Below, piece after piece: positions 54,618-64,000 of a DNA stretch of 64,000 nt (position 1 is the stretch's first letter; every line of letters starts with the position of its first letter). Origin of the DNA: Gayadomonas joobiniege G7 (GTDB lineage Bacteria > Pseudomonadota > Gammaproteobacteria > Enterobacterales > Alteromonadaceae); assembly GCF_000300815.1 (NCBI RefSeq), contig NZ_AMRX01000004.1, positions 1 to 64,000 on the forward strand. Reading direction: 5' to 3'. The translations under genes were made by a program, and so were the position numbers. The notes below the pieces were generated by a model. The model was not told the origin of the DNA. It worked only from the letters and a program-made list of their open reading frames with translations, and ran no database searches.

Positions 54618-55556
54618 ATGGTCAGCAAAATAGGGCAGAGCACACCTCAAGTGCCCCCATTATTGGCAAAGCGCCATCAACAAACTGAGCCGGCAGAGGC
54701 AAGCATGAAAGCCACTGAAGTTAAGGCTAAAGTGGTGGCTGGCAGCCAAGTGTCGAACCGAGCAGCCGCTGTGATCAAGCAATTAGCAAAAAAATATGTC
54801 TCGGATGAAGCTGCGGACAAAAAAGGATTAACTTTAGACGCTAGAGCGCAGCGGCGAAAACGCTTGGAAGATGCGCGTAAACAACAAAACATAGAAGCAA
54901 TTTTACACCAAGCAGCAGAATATGTTGATGAAAGAGAATGCCAGGACCGCTTAGATGAAGATTGGCTGTATCAATTTTTTAGTTTAGCTGAAAGCATCTT
55001 CGCACAACCAATGCAGGCGTTATGGGGTAAAATTTTAGCAATGCAGACGATGCGCCCTGGCAGTTTTTCGTTGCGCGCACTAAATGCGCTAAAACAAATG
55101 ACACATAGAGAAGCCCTTATTTTTCAGCGCGCTTGCGCGTTATCATTAAAAGACGGCAAACATACAGGGGGCAGAATTATCAGTGGCTGTTATCGCCTGC
55201 CGCCTTGGTATCAGGTTTTTAGCGACCGCAGCAGTAAAAAGCTAAATTTAAGCCAATACCAATTAAACTACCCTGATTTGCTCACTTTAATTGATTTAAA
55301 CTTACTCTACTCTAGTGAAATTGAAAGTGTGTTATCTGTTGCTAAACCTTTGGTCCTGCAAGCGGGCAGTGAGCAATGCATTTTGCGCCCACATAGTAGT
55401 CAAACTATTGTTACTTATTACCGTTTTACACAAGCAGGCGCAGAGCTAGCGACATTATTGCCTAGCCAGCTCAACGAACAATATAAACTCCAACTAGGTG
55501 AGTCATTTGGTGGTCTATTATCGGTTGAATTTAGCGCTCGTTCTGCAAATAATTAA
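54618..55556 (+). CDS. Conserved hypothetical protein (TIGR03899-like)
   Basis: 312 residues. The N-terminus is charged and helical (AQRRKRLEDARKQQNIEAILHQA), followed by ESIFAQPMQALWGKILAMQTMRPGSFSLRALNALKQMTHRE and IISGCYRLPPWYQVFSD. I associate this pattern with the TIGR03899 family of gammaproteobacterial proteins, related to DUF2806; that is recall, not proof. No signal peptide or membrane segment. Its 3' end overlaps the convergent cysG by 26 bp. Divergent from the leu operon. Confidence 0.65.
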   Translation: MVSKIGQSTPQVPPLLAKRHQQTEPAEASMKATEVKAKVVAGSQVSNRAAAVIKQLAKKYVSDEAADKKGLTLDARAQRRKRLEDARKQQNIEAILHQAAEYVDERECQDRLDEDWLYQFFSLAESIFAQPMQALWGKILAMQTMRPGSFSLRALNALKQMTHREALIFQRACALSLKDGKHTGGRIISGCYRLPPWYQVFSDRSSKKLNLSQYQLNYPDLLTLIDLNLLYSSEIESVLSVAKPLVLQAGSEQCILRPHSSQTIVTYYRFTQAGAELATLLPSQLNEQYKLQLGESFGGLLSVEFSARSANN

Positions 55557-56952
55557 CAAAAGCGTTAGTTGTTTGGTTGTGACTACTTTGATACCAATTT
55601 AATTTTGGATGAAGTTTAACTACCTCACCGATAATAAGTAAGGTAGGACTCCCTTTTTTATGTTGTTCAAAGTCCGCCAACTGATTTAATTTGCAGCAAA
55701 AAACTTTTTGTTCGGCGGTGGTGCCGTTTTCGATGATGGCGACCGGCGTATCGGGTGACATTCCATGTTTGATTAACTCGTCTTCAATGAGGGCAGCACG
55801 GGCTAAACCCATATAAATGACCAAGGTTTGATAAGGACGCACTAACGCTTGCCAATCAGGTTGCTCACCGGCTTTGCTATTCTGGCCTGTTACAAAGACA
55901 ACTTTGCGCGCATAATCACGGTGCGTTAAAGGGATGCCTGCATAACTTGCGCAGCCGGCAGCTGCGGTAACCGCAGGCACGACTTCAAATGGAATTTGCT
56001 GTTCGACTAATGTTTCTAATTCTTCACCTCCGCGGCCAAAGATAAAAGGATCACCGCCTTTTAATCGACACACTTTTTTGCCTGATGCGGCTTGTTCGAC
56101 CAATAGCTGATTGATTTCAGTTTGCTGCTTTAAGTGTTTATTTTTTTGTTTTCCAACACAAATAAATTCTGCATCTTTTCGCGCTAAATCGAGAATTTGG
56201 GAAGATACTAAACGATCATGCACAATCACGTCAGCCATTTGCATTTTTTGCACAGCTTTTAATGTTAACAGTTCTGGGTCGCCAGGCCCAGCCCCGACCA
56301 ACCAGACTTCACCTTGGGCTTGTTGGCCAGTGATCATATCGTCTACTAATTGTTCTTTTTGGTGCTCTGTTAAGCTGTCATATCGAGTCATTATGGCACT
56401 GGTAAAAAACTTTTCCCAAAATTGTCGGCGTTCGCCAATCGAATTAAAGGCCTTTTTTATTTTATCGCGCAAGCCGCCAGCATATTCGGCAATGGCAGAA
56501 AGATTTTGCGGTAGCATGGTTTCTAACATGGCGCGAATTCGCCGTGCCAGTACTGGGCTCATACCTGCCGATGAAATAGCAATAATTAATGGCGAGCGAT
56601 TAACAATAGAAGGCGTGGTATAGCGACAGATATCTGGTTGATCGACAGCATTGACGAGGATTTTATGGGTCTCGCAATAGTGATAAATTTGTTGATTAAT
56701 AGCGTTATCGTCGGTCGCTGCAACGACTAAACGCATGTCCTTGATAAGCTCAGCTGCCCACGGTGATTGCCGATAGGTAAATTGTTTCTGATCGGCTAAC
56801 TCTGCCAACTCAGGACTCAATTTAGGCGCAATCACAGTCAGTTCTGCTCCGGCTTTAAGTAATGCCGAGACTTTACGACTGGCGACTTCGCCACCCCCCA
56901 CCACGGCACAAGGGAAACCACTTAAATTTAAAAATATTGGAAATTGCTGCAT
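55531..56952 (-). CDS. cysG: Siroheme synthase CysG (multifunctional)
   Basis: 473 residues (E. coli 457). The N-terminal part is precorrin-2 dehydrogenase/ferrochelatase: NAD loop VVGGGEVASRK, catalytic region NAVDQPDICRY, and SSAGMSPVLARRIR. The C-terminal part, from about residue 214, is uroporphyrinogen-III methyltransferase: VGAGPGDPELLTLKA, VIVHDRLVS, RLKGGDPFIFGRGGEE, VTGQNS. It supplies siroheme to CysI. Downstream of cysH behind a terminator, so it may have its own promoter. Confidence 0.95.
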   Translation of the reverse strand: MQQFPIFLNLSGFPCAVVGGGEVASRKVSALLKAGAELTVIAPKLSPELAELADQKQFTYRQSPWAAELIKDMRLVVAATDDNAINQQIYHYCETHKILVNAVDQPDICRYTTPSIVNRSPLIIAISSAGMSPVLARRIRAMLETMLPQNLSAIAEYAGGLRDKIKKAFNSIGERRQFWEKFFTSAIMTRYDSLTEHQKEQLVDDMITGQQAQGEVWLVGAGPGDPELLTLKAVQKMQMADVIVHDRLVSSQILDLARKDAEFICVGKQKNKHLKQQTEINQLLVEQAASGKKVCRLKGGDPFIFGRGGEELETLVEQQIPFEVVPAVTAAAGCASYAGIPLTHRDYARKVVFVTGQNSKAGEQPDWQALVRPYQTLVIYMGLARAALIEDELIKHGMSPDTPVAIIENGTTAEQKVFCCKLNQLADFEQHKKGSPTLLIIGEVVKLHPKLNWYQSSHNQTTNAFVNYLQNER

Positions 56953-56975
56953 TTTTTATCCTGCATAACGGCTAA

Positions 56976-57001
56976 ACAAAAAACGCCCCGAAGGGCGTTT
57001 T
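56976..57001 (-). terminator. Rho-independent terminator after cysH
   Basis: On the minus strand AAAACGCCC-TTCG-GGGCGTTTT, a 9-bp stem with a stable UUCG tetraloop, followed by TTTGTTT. Located 20 bp past cysH and 24 bp before cysG. Confidence 0.9.
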
Positions 57002-57021
57002 AACATGACTCATAGGCATTT

Positions 57022-57768
57022 TTATATGCCGCTGCCACCTTCGTGTAAACCACATTCTCTTTTTAGGCCAAAAAAACGGGTTTCTTCTTCGCTCATGCCT
57101 AATTCAAGTGGACGTGAAGTGTGCCAGTCCCCAACTGAAACATAACCTTGGTCCCATAGTGGATGATACGGAAGGTTGTGCTCTTTTAGGTAATAGTGCA
57201 CGTCTTTGTTGGTCCAATCAATGATCGGATAAAACTTATAACGGCCACTACTAATTTGCAATACAGGTAAAGATGCACGAGAACTCGCTTGGTCACGTCG
57301 TAATCCGGTGAACCAAACTTTTGCTTGCAGTTCTTCTAATGCGCGTTTCATTGGCTCAACTTTATTAATTTGATTGTATTTTTCAATACCTTCAATGCCT
57401 TGTTCCCAAAGTTTGCCCCAGCGCTGTTCTTGCCATGCAGATGACCAAGGCGCTTGGTATACTTTTAGGTTTAAATTTAGGCGTTCTGTCAGTTGGTCAA
57501 TAAAATCATAGGTTTCTGGAAATAAATAACCAGTATCCGTTAAAACCACAGGGATTTGTTCAATTTCGCTATTGACCAAATTTAACATGACTGCAGCTTG
57601 AATACCGAAGCTAGACGACAGAATTTGGCCGTCCGGCAAATTGTTTTTTGCCCAGATAACCCTTTCTTGAGCCGATAGCGACTCAAGTGTCTGGTTAACT
57701 TTTTGCAGCGTTTCAGCTTGAACTTCAGCTGGGGCTGTTAGCAGTTCATTAAAATCAGTTTGTGACAT
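57022..57768 (-). CDS. cysH: PAPS reductase CysH
   Basis: About 248 residues (E. coli 244). Reduces 3'-phosphoadenylyl sulfate to sulfite using thioredoxin. The catalytic cysteine is in ECGLHEGG at the C-terminus; the PP-loop-like start is [26 protein letters not shown] and [12 protein letters not shown] are intact. No paired CC motifs, so it lacks the [4Fe-4S] cluster of APS reductases. ATG at 57768 overlaps the cysI stop by 14 bp and gives the expected length; longer starts run into cysI. Confidence 0.95.
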   Translation of the reverse strand: MSQTDFNELLTAPAEVQAETLQKVNQTLESLSAQERVIWAKNNLPDGQILSSSFGIQAAVMLNLVNSEIEQIPVVLTDTGYLFPETYDFIDQLTERLNLNLKVYQAPWSSAWQEQRWGKLWEQGIEGIEKYNQINKVEPMKRALEELQAKVWFTGLRRDQASSRASLPVLQISSGRYKFYPIIDWTNKDVHYYLKEHNLPYHPLWDQGYVSVGDWHTSRPLELGMSEEETRFFGLKRECGLHEGGSGI

Positions 57769-59458
57769 GAAACTCACGACCATCGTAAACAGCATTAACA
57801 TAGCCTTCGCGAACGACAAAATCACCGAATCTTTCATTTTGCTGGCGATCTTTAGCGTAATGCGCAAAAAGCTTATCGATTTCGGCTAGGATCTCGTCTT
57901 CACCAATGTTTTCTTTGTACATTTGATTTAAGCGAGTGCCTTTACCGTCAGCCCCTAAATACAGGTTATATTTTCCTGGACCTTTACCAACCATGCCAAT
58001 TTCGGCTAAAAATGGTCGGCCACAGCCATTTGGACAGCCTGTCATACGGGTCACGATTTCTTGTTCTTCAATGCCATGTTTTTCGGCTAAAACATCAAAC
58101 TTTTCAATTAAACGAGGTAGATAGCGCTCACTCTCAGCCATTGCTAAAGCACAAGTTGGCATGGCTACACACGCAATGCTATTCAGCATAATCGGCGACA
58201 ATACTTGACCTAATAATCCGTATTGTCGGCATAAATCTTCGATTTGTTTTTTGTCTTCAGAAGCAACGTTCGCAATCATAATATTTTGATTGGCTGTCAT
58301 ACGATATTCGCCTTTATGGATTTTGGCGATTTCGCGTAAACCTGTTTTTAATGGGGCGCCTTCACGATCAACAATTCGGCCTGCTTCTAAAAAGACGGTT
58401 AAATGCCATTTGTTGTCTAAACTTTCTACCCAACCAAAACGGTCGCCTTGTTGAGTAAACTCGTAATCTCGGGCCGGCTCAAATTTTTTGCCTGCTCGTT
58501 TTTCGGTTTCTTCTCGGAATTGATCAACACCTAAGGTATCAACGGTATATTTGGTTCGTGCACGCTTACGATTTTCTCGGTTGCCAAAATCGCGTTGCGT
58601 TAACATCACTGCCTGGGCAAAATCATTAGTATCTTCTGGTTTAATAAAACCTAAAACGCGTGCTAATTGCGGATAGGTGTTTACATCACCATGGGTTGAA
58701 CCCATGCCACCACCCACTGCAACGTTAAATCCAGCTAAATTACCGTTTTCATCAGCGATGGCAATAAAGCTTAAATCGTTTGCACTGATATCTACGTCAT
58801 TATGAGGTGGAACCGCAACGGCAATTTTGAACTTACGGGGTAAATAAGTGCGGCCATATACTGGTTCTTGCTCGTCTTCTGGGCTGGTTTCGATTTTTTC
58901 TTCATCTAACCATAGCTCATAATAAGCACGGGTTTTTGGTAACAAGTGCTCAGAAATTTTGACGGCCCATTGATAAGTATCTTGCTGCAATTTTGACTCA
59001 ACCGGGTTGGTATTACACATAACATTACGGTTAACGTCACCACAAGCGGCAATAGAATCTAGCTTAACTTGATATAAACCTTTAATCAGGGGCTTTAAGT
59101 TACGCTTCAAAATACCATGGTATTGAAAAGTTTGTCGCGTCGTTAAACGAATAGATGCATAATCGGTCAACTCGTCTGCAATCTCATCAATTTGTAACCA
59201 TTGGGGCATAGTGATAACACCACCAGGGATACGAGCGCGTAACATGAAAGTATGTTTAGGTTCTAATTTCTGCTTTTTACGTTCAGCACGGATGTCTCTG
59301 TCATCCTGCATGTAAAAACCATGAAACTTAGTTAATTGAGTATCATCCTCAGCAACCGCCCCTGTGGTCTGATCGGCAAGGCTTTCTTCGAGTGTGCCAC
59401 GAAGGTAGTTACTGTTAATTTTAATGTATTCGTTAGCGGCTAATTTTTTATCACTCAT
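57755..59458 (-). CDS. cysI: Sulfite reductase hemoprotein beta subunit
   Basis: 567 residues (E. coli 570). Siroheme/[4Fe-4S] enzyme reducing sulfite to sulfide. Cluster ligands are in [10 protein letters not shown] and [10 protein letters not shown]; siroheme/sulfite-binding arginines in [24 protein letters not shown] and YRMTANQN are present. One-base overlap with cysJ. Confidence 0.97.
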   Translation of the reverse strand: MSDKKLAANEYIKINSNYLRGTLEESLADQTTGAVAEDDTQLTKFHGFYMQDDRDIRAERKKQKLEPKHTFMLRARIPGGVITMPQWLQIDEIADELTDYASIRLTTRQTFQYHGILKRNLKPLIKGLYQVKLDSIAACGDVNRNVMCNTNPVESKLQQDTYQWAVKISEHLLPKTRAYYELWLDEEKIETSPEDEQEPVYGRTYLPRKFKIAVAVPPHNDVDISANDLSFIAIADENGNLAGFNVAVGGGMGSTHGDVNTYPQLARVLGFIKPEDTNDFAQAVMLTQRDFGNRENRKRARTKYTVDTLGVDQFREETEKRAGKKFEPARDYEFTQQGDRFGWVESLDNKWHLTVFLEAGRIVDREGAPLKTGLREIAKIHKGEYRMTANQNIMIANVASEDKKQIEDLCRQYGLLGQVLSPIMLNSIACVAMPTCALAMAESERYLPRLIEKFDVLAEKHGIEEQEIVTRMTGCPNGCGRPFLAEIGMVGKGPGKYNLYLGADGKGTRLNQMYKENIGEDEILAEIDKLFAHYAKDRQQNERFGDFVVREGYVNAVYDGREFHVTN

Positions 59459-61260
59459 TAGTAAACATCTCTCTGATAACGTTTGTTTTTACGCATGTCG
59501 CTGACATAAGCTTCGGCCTCTTCACGGCTTTTCCCACCTTGCTGTTCGATGATGGTGACTAATGCTTCATGAACATCTTTGGCCATATATGTTGCGTCTC
59601 CACAAACATAAAAGTAAGCACCTTTTTCTAACCACTGCCAAATATCTGCAGCTTGTTCAAGCAATCTATGTTGTACATAGATTTTTTCTTTTTGGTCCCG
59701 TGAGAAGGCCAAGTCAATGCGGTTTAAGACGTTACGTTTTAAATAATCTTGCCATTCAACTTGATATAAAAAGTCTTCGGTGAACGTCGGGTTACCAAAA
59801 AATAACCAAGTATCATTTTCGCGGTCGTTGGCGTCAATTTCTTGAATAAATGCACGGAAAGGTGCAACGCCGGTACCAGGACCAACCATGATAACAGGCG
59901 AGTTATCTTCTGGTAAACGAAAGTGGCTATGTTCAATAAAGACTTTAACTTCATCGCCTTCTTCGATCCGTTCAGCTAAATACCCAGAAGCACCGCCTTG
60001 GTGTTCTTGTCCAAACGCATCATATTTAACTAAAGCAACTGTTAAATGAACTTCTTCATCAACTTCAGCTTGGCTTGAAGCTATTGAATAAAGTCGTGGC
60101 GTTAAACGGCGTAAGCAGCTAACAAATTGTTCTGCCGCCAGTTCAGCTGGGTGTTCTCTAACAATATCAATTAATTGACGTGGTTCGATATACTCCCGCA
60201 ATGCTTGGCGATCAGCCGCTAATTCTATTAACGTCTTGTTATTGGTTAATTCTGCATACTTTGCGACAAAACCTGGATGACTTAATGTCAGTTCAAAGTA
60301 TTCAGTTAGCGCCTCTGTTAGCGTTAGCGTGTGCTCTTCAACTTTAATACTTGCGTTGGCATCCATCGATAATAGTTCAATCAACTCGGCAACGATAGCG
60401 GCATCATTTTTGAACCAAACACCTAACGAATCACCAGGTTGATAGGTTAACCCTGAATCAGCTAAAGATATTTCAAAATGGCGGATATCTTTTATTGAAT
60501 CGCGGCCAGTGATCTTTTGGTTTGTTTCTAATGTTGCAGGGAACGGATTCTTTTTATTGTACGCTGATTCAACTGCAGTTGGTGTCGCGGCAGCAGATAC
60601 GCTGACTTGAGCTGCTTGTCCTGACTGCATGTCTTTGCTCATAGCTGTAACGGCTCGTTCAATCCAAGCAGCAGCATCGGCTTCATATTCAACGTCGCAG
60701 TCAACTCTAGGTTCGATTGCAGTTGCGCCTAATTTAGCTAGGCGCTCATCAAAGTCTTTACCGGTTTGGCAGAAAAACTCATACGAAGAATCACCTAAAG
60801 ACAATACAGAGTACTTAGTATTGTTTAATTTTGGTGCTTTTTTGCTGACCAAAAATTCGTGGAAATCAATTGCATCATCTGGTGGATCACCTTCACCTTG
60901 GGTACAACTTGTGATCAGAACGTGAGTTTCTGATTTTAATTCTTTATTTTTATAGTCGCCCATTGAAATGCAGCGTACATCAAGGCCTGCTGCTTTTGCA
61001 GCCGCTTCTGCTTGTTCTGCAACTCCTTTTGCGTTACCGGTTTGTGAGCCGTATAAAATAGTTAATTTATGTGCTGCAGCAGGGGCTGAGGCGGTAACAT
61101 TGGCGGTTGCAGGTTGTGCTTGGCCAGATTGTGAAAGTCCAAATAAATAACCGCTAACCCAAGACAACTGGTTGGCTGACATAGAAGCGGTGATTTTATT
61201 TAACTGTGTGAGTTGCTCTTCAGTAATTGGGCTGAAGACTTGTGTGTTTTGCGACGACAT
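59458..61260 (-). CDS. cysJ: Sulfite reductase flavoprotein alpha subunit
   Basis: About 600 residues. FMN-binding flavodoxin domain (YGSQTGNAKGVAEQA, SLGDSSYEFFCQTGKDFD), FAD domain (RLYSIASSQ), and NADPH domain (VGPGTGVAPFRAFIQE), ending in RYQRDVY like E. coli CysJ. Passes electrons from NADPH to CysI. ATG at 61260 is taken over an upstream TTG that abuts AGGA too closely. First gene of cysJIH. Confidence 0.96.
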   Translation of the reverse strand: MSSQNTQVFSPITEEQLTQLNKITASMSANQLSWVSGYLFGLSQSGQAQPATANVTASAPAAAHKLTILYGSQTGNAKGVAEQAEAAAKAAGLDVRCISMGDYKNKELKSETHVLITSCTQGEGDPPDDAIDFHEFLVSKKAPKLNNTKYSVLSLGDSSYEFFCQTGKDFDERLAKLGATAIEPRVDCDVEYEADAAAWIERAVTAMSKDMQSGQAAQVSVSAAATPTAVESAYNKKNPFPATLETNQKITGRDSIKDIRHFEISLADSGLTYQPGDSLGVWFKNDAAIVAELIELLSMDANASIKVEEHTLTLTEALTEYFELTLSHPGFVAKYAELTNNKTLIELAADRQALREYIEPRQLIDIVREHPAELAAEQFVSCLRRLTPRLYSIASSQAEVDEEVHLTVALVKYDAFGQEHQGGASGYLAERIEEGDEVKVFIEHSHFRLPEDNSPVIMVGPGTGVAPFRAFIQEIDANDRENDTWLFFGNPTFTEDFLYQVEWQDYLKRNVLNRIDLAFSRDQKEKIYVQHRLLEQAADIWQWLEKGAYFYVCGDATYMAKDVHEALVTIIEQQGGKSREEAEAYVSDMRKNKRYQRDVY

Positions 61261-61272
61261 ATTCCCAAACAA

Positions 61273-61370
61273 TCCTAGATTAATTTATGTGCATATTTTA
61301 GAGGTATCATTGATAACTGGAAAGAATAAATACAAATTTTTTATTTCATTTTGGAATATGCAAAATGTCG
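61273..61370. other. cysJ upstream region
   Basis: 98 bp between the barA stop and cysJ, presumably holding the cysJIH promoter. I saw no unmistakable -35/-10 pair or CysB site; CysB sites are too variable to call by eye. Confidence 0.4.
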
Positions 61371-64000
61371 TTAAGCTTTGTACTCGGTAAATGCTCTGGT
61401 TACCGCTTCCATCTCAGCTAACAATTGCTCTACTAATTTATCAATATTAAGCAGTATGCCTTTTTTCAGCTGCGATTCTAACCTGTTGGTGAGTGAACGC
61501 AAGCGAGGAACGCCCGAATAACAGGTTGAGCCATGAAATTTATGTATCACCTCTAATAATTCACTGTGATCTTGTGCTTGGTAGCATTTTTCTATATCTG
61601 ACTTTACATGCTTAAAGCTGTCTATCAACATCGCCAGCAACTCTTTTGCGATATCTTCATTGTGGTTGGCTTTTTGTAAACATAAAGTCCAATCGATCGT
61701 TTGTAACCTTGTGTCGGTTTCATTCTTTTGTGCTTTTACCGCCTGTGGCTGGTTTTTACGACTCGTACTTGTAACCCACTTGTTCACAAGGCGGTTAAAT
61801 TTTTCCATATCTATCGGTTTGGCTAAATAATCATCCATGCCGGACCGTAATAATTTTTCTCTTTCTTCTTTAAACGCATGCGCAGTAAACGCAATGACGG
61901 GTGTTTGTTGATTCAACTGGCTTTGGCGAATCAAACGACACGCCTCCACGCCATCCATATTGGGCATTTGCACATCCATTAAAATAAGGTCATAAGCATT
62001 GTTTTGGCATAAGTTAACCGCCTGACTGCCTTGAGAAGCGGTGGTGAGCTCCACTTTTTGATCTCGTAAGATAGCGGATAAGAGTTTTAAATTGGTTTCG
62101 TTGTCATCTACCGCGAGCATTTTTATTTGCGCATCACCTGAAGTGTGTTGGATTTGATCTACGGCCGTTGTGGGGTTTAATTGGGCGACTTTTTTGTCCG
62201 AGCGTCTTGCATTTCTTTGCCATAAGGTTTTTAAGCGCGTTAACGTAAAAGGTTTTTCACATACTGGCCAGTCTTTTAAGTTGGCTTTGCTTTGTTCTGG
62301 TAGTGAGGTGTATAAAGGCACAGCTAGAACAATGAATGCGTCAGCTTGATTTTTATTGGCAAAGCCAGCCTGCAGTGGTGTGAGCTCTATAGATTCTTCA
62401 TCACAATCACTTGCGATTACGATAAGATCATATTGAGTTTCACCATTTATTTTGTCTTCCCATTGTTCGATATCATGACATACGTCTACAATTGCAGCGC
62501 TTTGTTCAAATAGCTTTTGATAGCTGGCCGCGGTGATTACATGCGGATCAAAAATGAGGGCGCTTTGAATGTCGGATAGTGGACTTTGAGTTTCACCCTG
62601 TGACGTGGTGATTGGCAAAGTAATAGTAAAACAGGCACCATGCCCTGCTTGACTCGTTAATCGCATGTGGCCATTCATTTGCTGGACCAAACCATAAGTA
62701 ATAGCTAAACCTAACCCAGTACCACCATATTCTCTAGTCGTACTTGCATCAGCTTGCTGAAATGCCGTGAAGAGCTTTTTTTGTTTATCTATGTCGATGC
62801 CAATGCCTGAGTCTTCAACTTCGATAATTAAATACTTTTGACTTTGCGAAACGGGTTCTAAATGTATCCGTAAAATGACAAAACCTTCACGTGTGAATTT
62901 GATAGCGTTGGACAATAAATTGGTAATGATTTGTTTAAAGCGACGTTCATCGCCGATGGCCGTTGTAGGGATACGATCTGCTTCATACGAAAAAACAAGA
63001 TTTTTGGCAAAAGCATCTCGGGCCATTAACTTAACAACATCTTCAATGGTGTCTCCGAGTCGAAAGGTCGATTGGTCAAGTTCCATTTTGCCTGCTTCTA
63101 TTTTAGAAAAATCCAAAATATCATTCACGATAGCCATTAAACTATCGGTTGATTTGTGCATGATGGCGACATAGTCTGCATAGGGTTGCGGCAGTTTGGC
63201 TTTTTTTAATTCGTTAGTGAAACCCACAATCGCGTTCAGTGGAGTTCTAACTTCATGAGACATTGTGGCTAAAAACTCTGACTTAATTTTACTGCCTTCT
63301 TCGGCTTCTTTGCGAGCGATATCTAATTCGGCATTTTTTTCTTCAACTAAGAGCAAGTTATGTTGTAATTCGCGGGTGGCTTCTTCAATTTCTGATTCAA
63401 GACGGGACTGATTATCATATAATTGTTCGGCCATCCGATTGATACCTTCTTTTAATTCGTTTAGCTCGTATTCAACTGGTGTATCAAGGCGATATTTAAG
63501 ATCCCCGCTACCTATACGTTTTACGGCGCCAACAAACGCATTGAGCGGTTTTAATAGCTTATTCACTAAAGTCAGCATAATAATGCTGGTTAGTACGACA
63601 GCCAAAATAAGCATAATAATGACGTTTAAGTTGCTAGTAAACTTGTCGTAAACTTCGCCAGAAACGTCTAGGGTTATTATGACTTCACCTATTGGGATTA
63701 GGGTGTTTTCATCTGAATTTGCATACAGGATTTTTTGGCTATCGATAAGCTGTCGCGTTTCGTATCTATGCGGTTTTTCATCCGCTTTAGAAGCGGCGAA
63801 CAAACGACCATTCGCGCTAAACACTTTTATCCTGTATACAGGTAAGCTGGAACGGGCATGTATGTTTCTTAGTTGCTGTGCGAGTGTACTGGGGCGTTTT
63901 TCTTTTAGGCCAGTTTCACTAATGTAGCTGACGGCATCTAACAAAGTAGTGACTTGTCGTTCTAAGAGCGCATCTTGCTTTTGGTTGCTGTGATATACGG
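61371..64000 (-). CDS. barA: BarA-type hybrid sensor histidine kinase (5' end cut by window edge)
   Basis: At least 875 residues are visible; the frame has no stop before base 64000, so the N-terminus lies outside. Order: rest of a periplasmic sensor, transmembrane helix (NVIMLILAVVLTSIIMLTLV), HAMP, histidine-kinase core with phosphorylated His in FLATMSHEVRTPLN, ATPase boxes NLLSNAIKFT, DSGIGI and GGTGLGLAI, a degenerate receiver, an intact receiver (LILMDVQMPNMDG, phospho-Asp in MDV; lysine in YLAKPID), and an Hpt domain (HKFHGSTCYSGVPRL). This is the BarA architecture; BarA phosphorylates UvrY/GacA to drive CsrB-type RNAs. Confidence 0.92.
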   Translation of the reverse strand, partial: VYHSNQKQDALLERQVTTLLDAVSYISETGLKEKRPSTLAQQLRNIHARSSLPVYRIKVFSANGRLFAASKADEKPHRYETRQLIDSQKILYANSDENTLIPIGEVIITLDVSGEVYDKFTSNLNVIIMLILAVVLTSIIMLTLVNKLLKPLNAFVGAVKRIGSGDLKYRLDTPVEYELNELKEGINRMAEQLYDNQSRLESEIEEATRELQHNLLLVEEKNAELDIARKEAEEGSKIKSEFLATMSHEVRTPLNAIVGFTNELKKAKLPQPYADYVAIMHKSTDSLMAIVNDILDFSKIEAGKMELDQSTFRLGDTIEDVVKLMARDAFAKNLVFSYEADRIPTTAIGDERRFKQIITNLLSNAIKFTREGFVILRIHLEPVSQSQKYLIIEVEDSGIGIDIDKQKKLFTAFQQADASTTREYGGTGLGLAITYGLVQQMNGHMRLTSQAGHGACFTITLPITTSQGETQSPLSDIQSALIFDPHVITAASYQKLFEQSAAIVDVCHDIEQWEDKINGETQYDLIVIASDCDEESIELTPLQAGFANKNQADAFIVLAVPLYTSLPEQSKANLKDWPVCEKPFTLTRLKTLWQRNARRSDKKVAQLNPTTAVDQIQHTSGDAQIKMLAVDDNETNLKLLSAILRDQKVELTTASQGSQAVNLCQNNAYDLILMDVQMPNMDGVEACRLIRQSQLNQQTPVIAFTAHAFKEEREKLLRSGMDDYLAKPIDMEKFNRLVNKWVTSTSRKNQPQAVKAQKNETDTRLQTIDWTLCLQKANHNEDIAKELLAMLIDSFKHVKSDIEKCYQAQDHSELLEVIHKFHGSTCYSGVPRLRSLTNRLESQLKKGILLNIDKLVEQLLAEMEAVTRAFTEYKA

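Overview
The window comes from the chromosome of a Gram-negative gammaproteobacterium. It is most likely a marine member of the Alteromonadales: the coding sequence is AT-leaning, QueF/Syd, PpnN, CsiV/Mfd and CysJIH/CysG closely resemble their gammaproteobacterial counterparts, and there is a TonB2-type TtpC/ExbB/ExbD/TonB/TPR operon and a PEP-CTERM-like surface protein. I saw no tRNA, rRNA, insertion sequence, prophage or CRISPR array. Most genes are chromosomal housekeeping genes with accessory envelope and signalling genes between them.

Layout. 1-4.7 kb (minus): NAD-type isocitrate dehydrogenase (cut by the left edge), a short-chain dehydrogenase, nucleosidase PpnN and a coiled-coil diguanylate cyclase. 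4.8-12.2 kb: QueF, divergent Syd, a small helix-turn-helix/coiled-coil protein, a second diguanylate cyclase, CsiV and the repair helicase Mfd. 12.4-15.5 kb: arginine genes argD and argJ (the ornithine-recycling route), with a lipoprotein-type cytochrome b562 between them on the other strand. 15.5-20.4 kb (minus): a 1339-residue multidomain lipoprotein translationally coupled to an HDOD signalling protein. 20.6-24.3 kb: a compact run of GDT1/TMEM165 transporter, degenerate MltA-like protein, METTL25-type methyltransferase and prolyl-4-hydroxylase-like oxygenase. 24.3-29.1 kb: metA-metH behind a tandem met-box operator. 29.1-31.5 kb: PEP-CTERM-like protein and three small proteins (coiled coil, MAPEG, Pmp3).

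31.6-36.6 kb: a six-gene TonB2 energy-transduction operon behind a near-perfect Fur box, with an unusually short ExbB. 36.6-38.6 kb (minus): small lipoprotein, cysK and a stand-alone CBM48 glycogen-binding protein. 38.6-39.1 kb: a gene-free, hairpin-rich spacer. 39.1-44.4 kb: RND adaptor and pump, then a porin. 44.4-49.4 kb (minus): S1/P1 nuclease, HD-GYP phosphodiesterase, and a 1023-residue protein strikingly like the alpha/beta regulatory subunits of eukaryotic phosphorylase kinase. 49.6-54.5 kb (minus): leuABCD with a full attenuation leader, including a 22-codon leucine-rich leader peptide too short for ordinary gene calling. 54.6-61.3 kb: a conserved hypothetical gene, then cysG, cysH, cysI and cysJ (assimilatory sulfate/sulfite reduction and siroheme). 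61.4-64 kb (minus): BarA hybrid histidine kinase, cut by the right edge.

How it fits together. Sulfur assimilation (cysGHIJ, cysK) supplies cysteine and feeds methionine synthesis (metA, metH). Leucine and arginine synthesis complete an amino-acid theme with visible local control (leu attenuator, met boxes). Two cyclic-di-GMP synthases, one HD-GYP hydrolase, an HDOD protein and BarA form a second, signalling theme. The most unusual items are the phosphorylase-kinase-like protein, the giant lipoprotein/HDOD pair, the short ExbB, the lipoprotein cytochrome b562 and the hairpin-rich spacer at 38.6-38.9 kb. I found no clear evidence of a wholly new multi-gene system. Family assignments rest on remembered motifs, not database searches.
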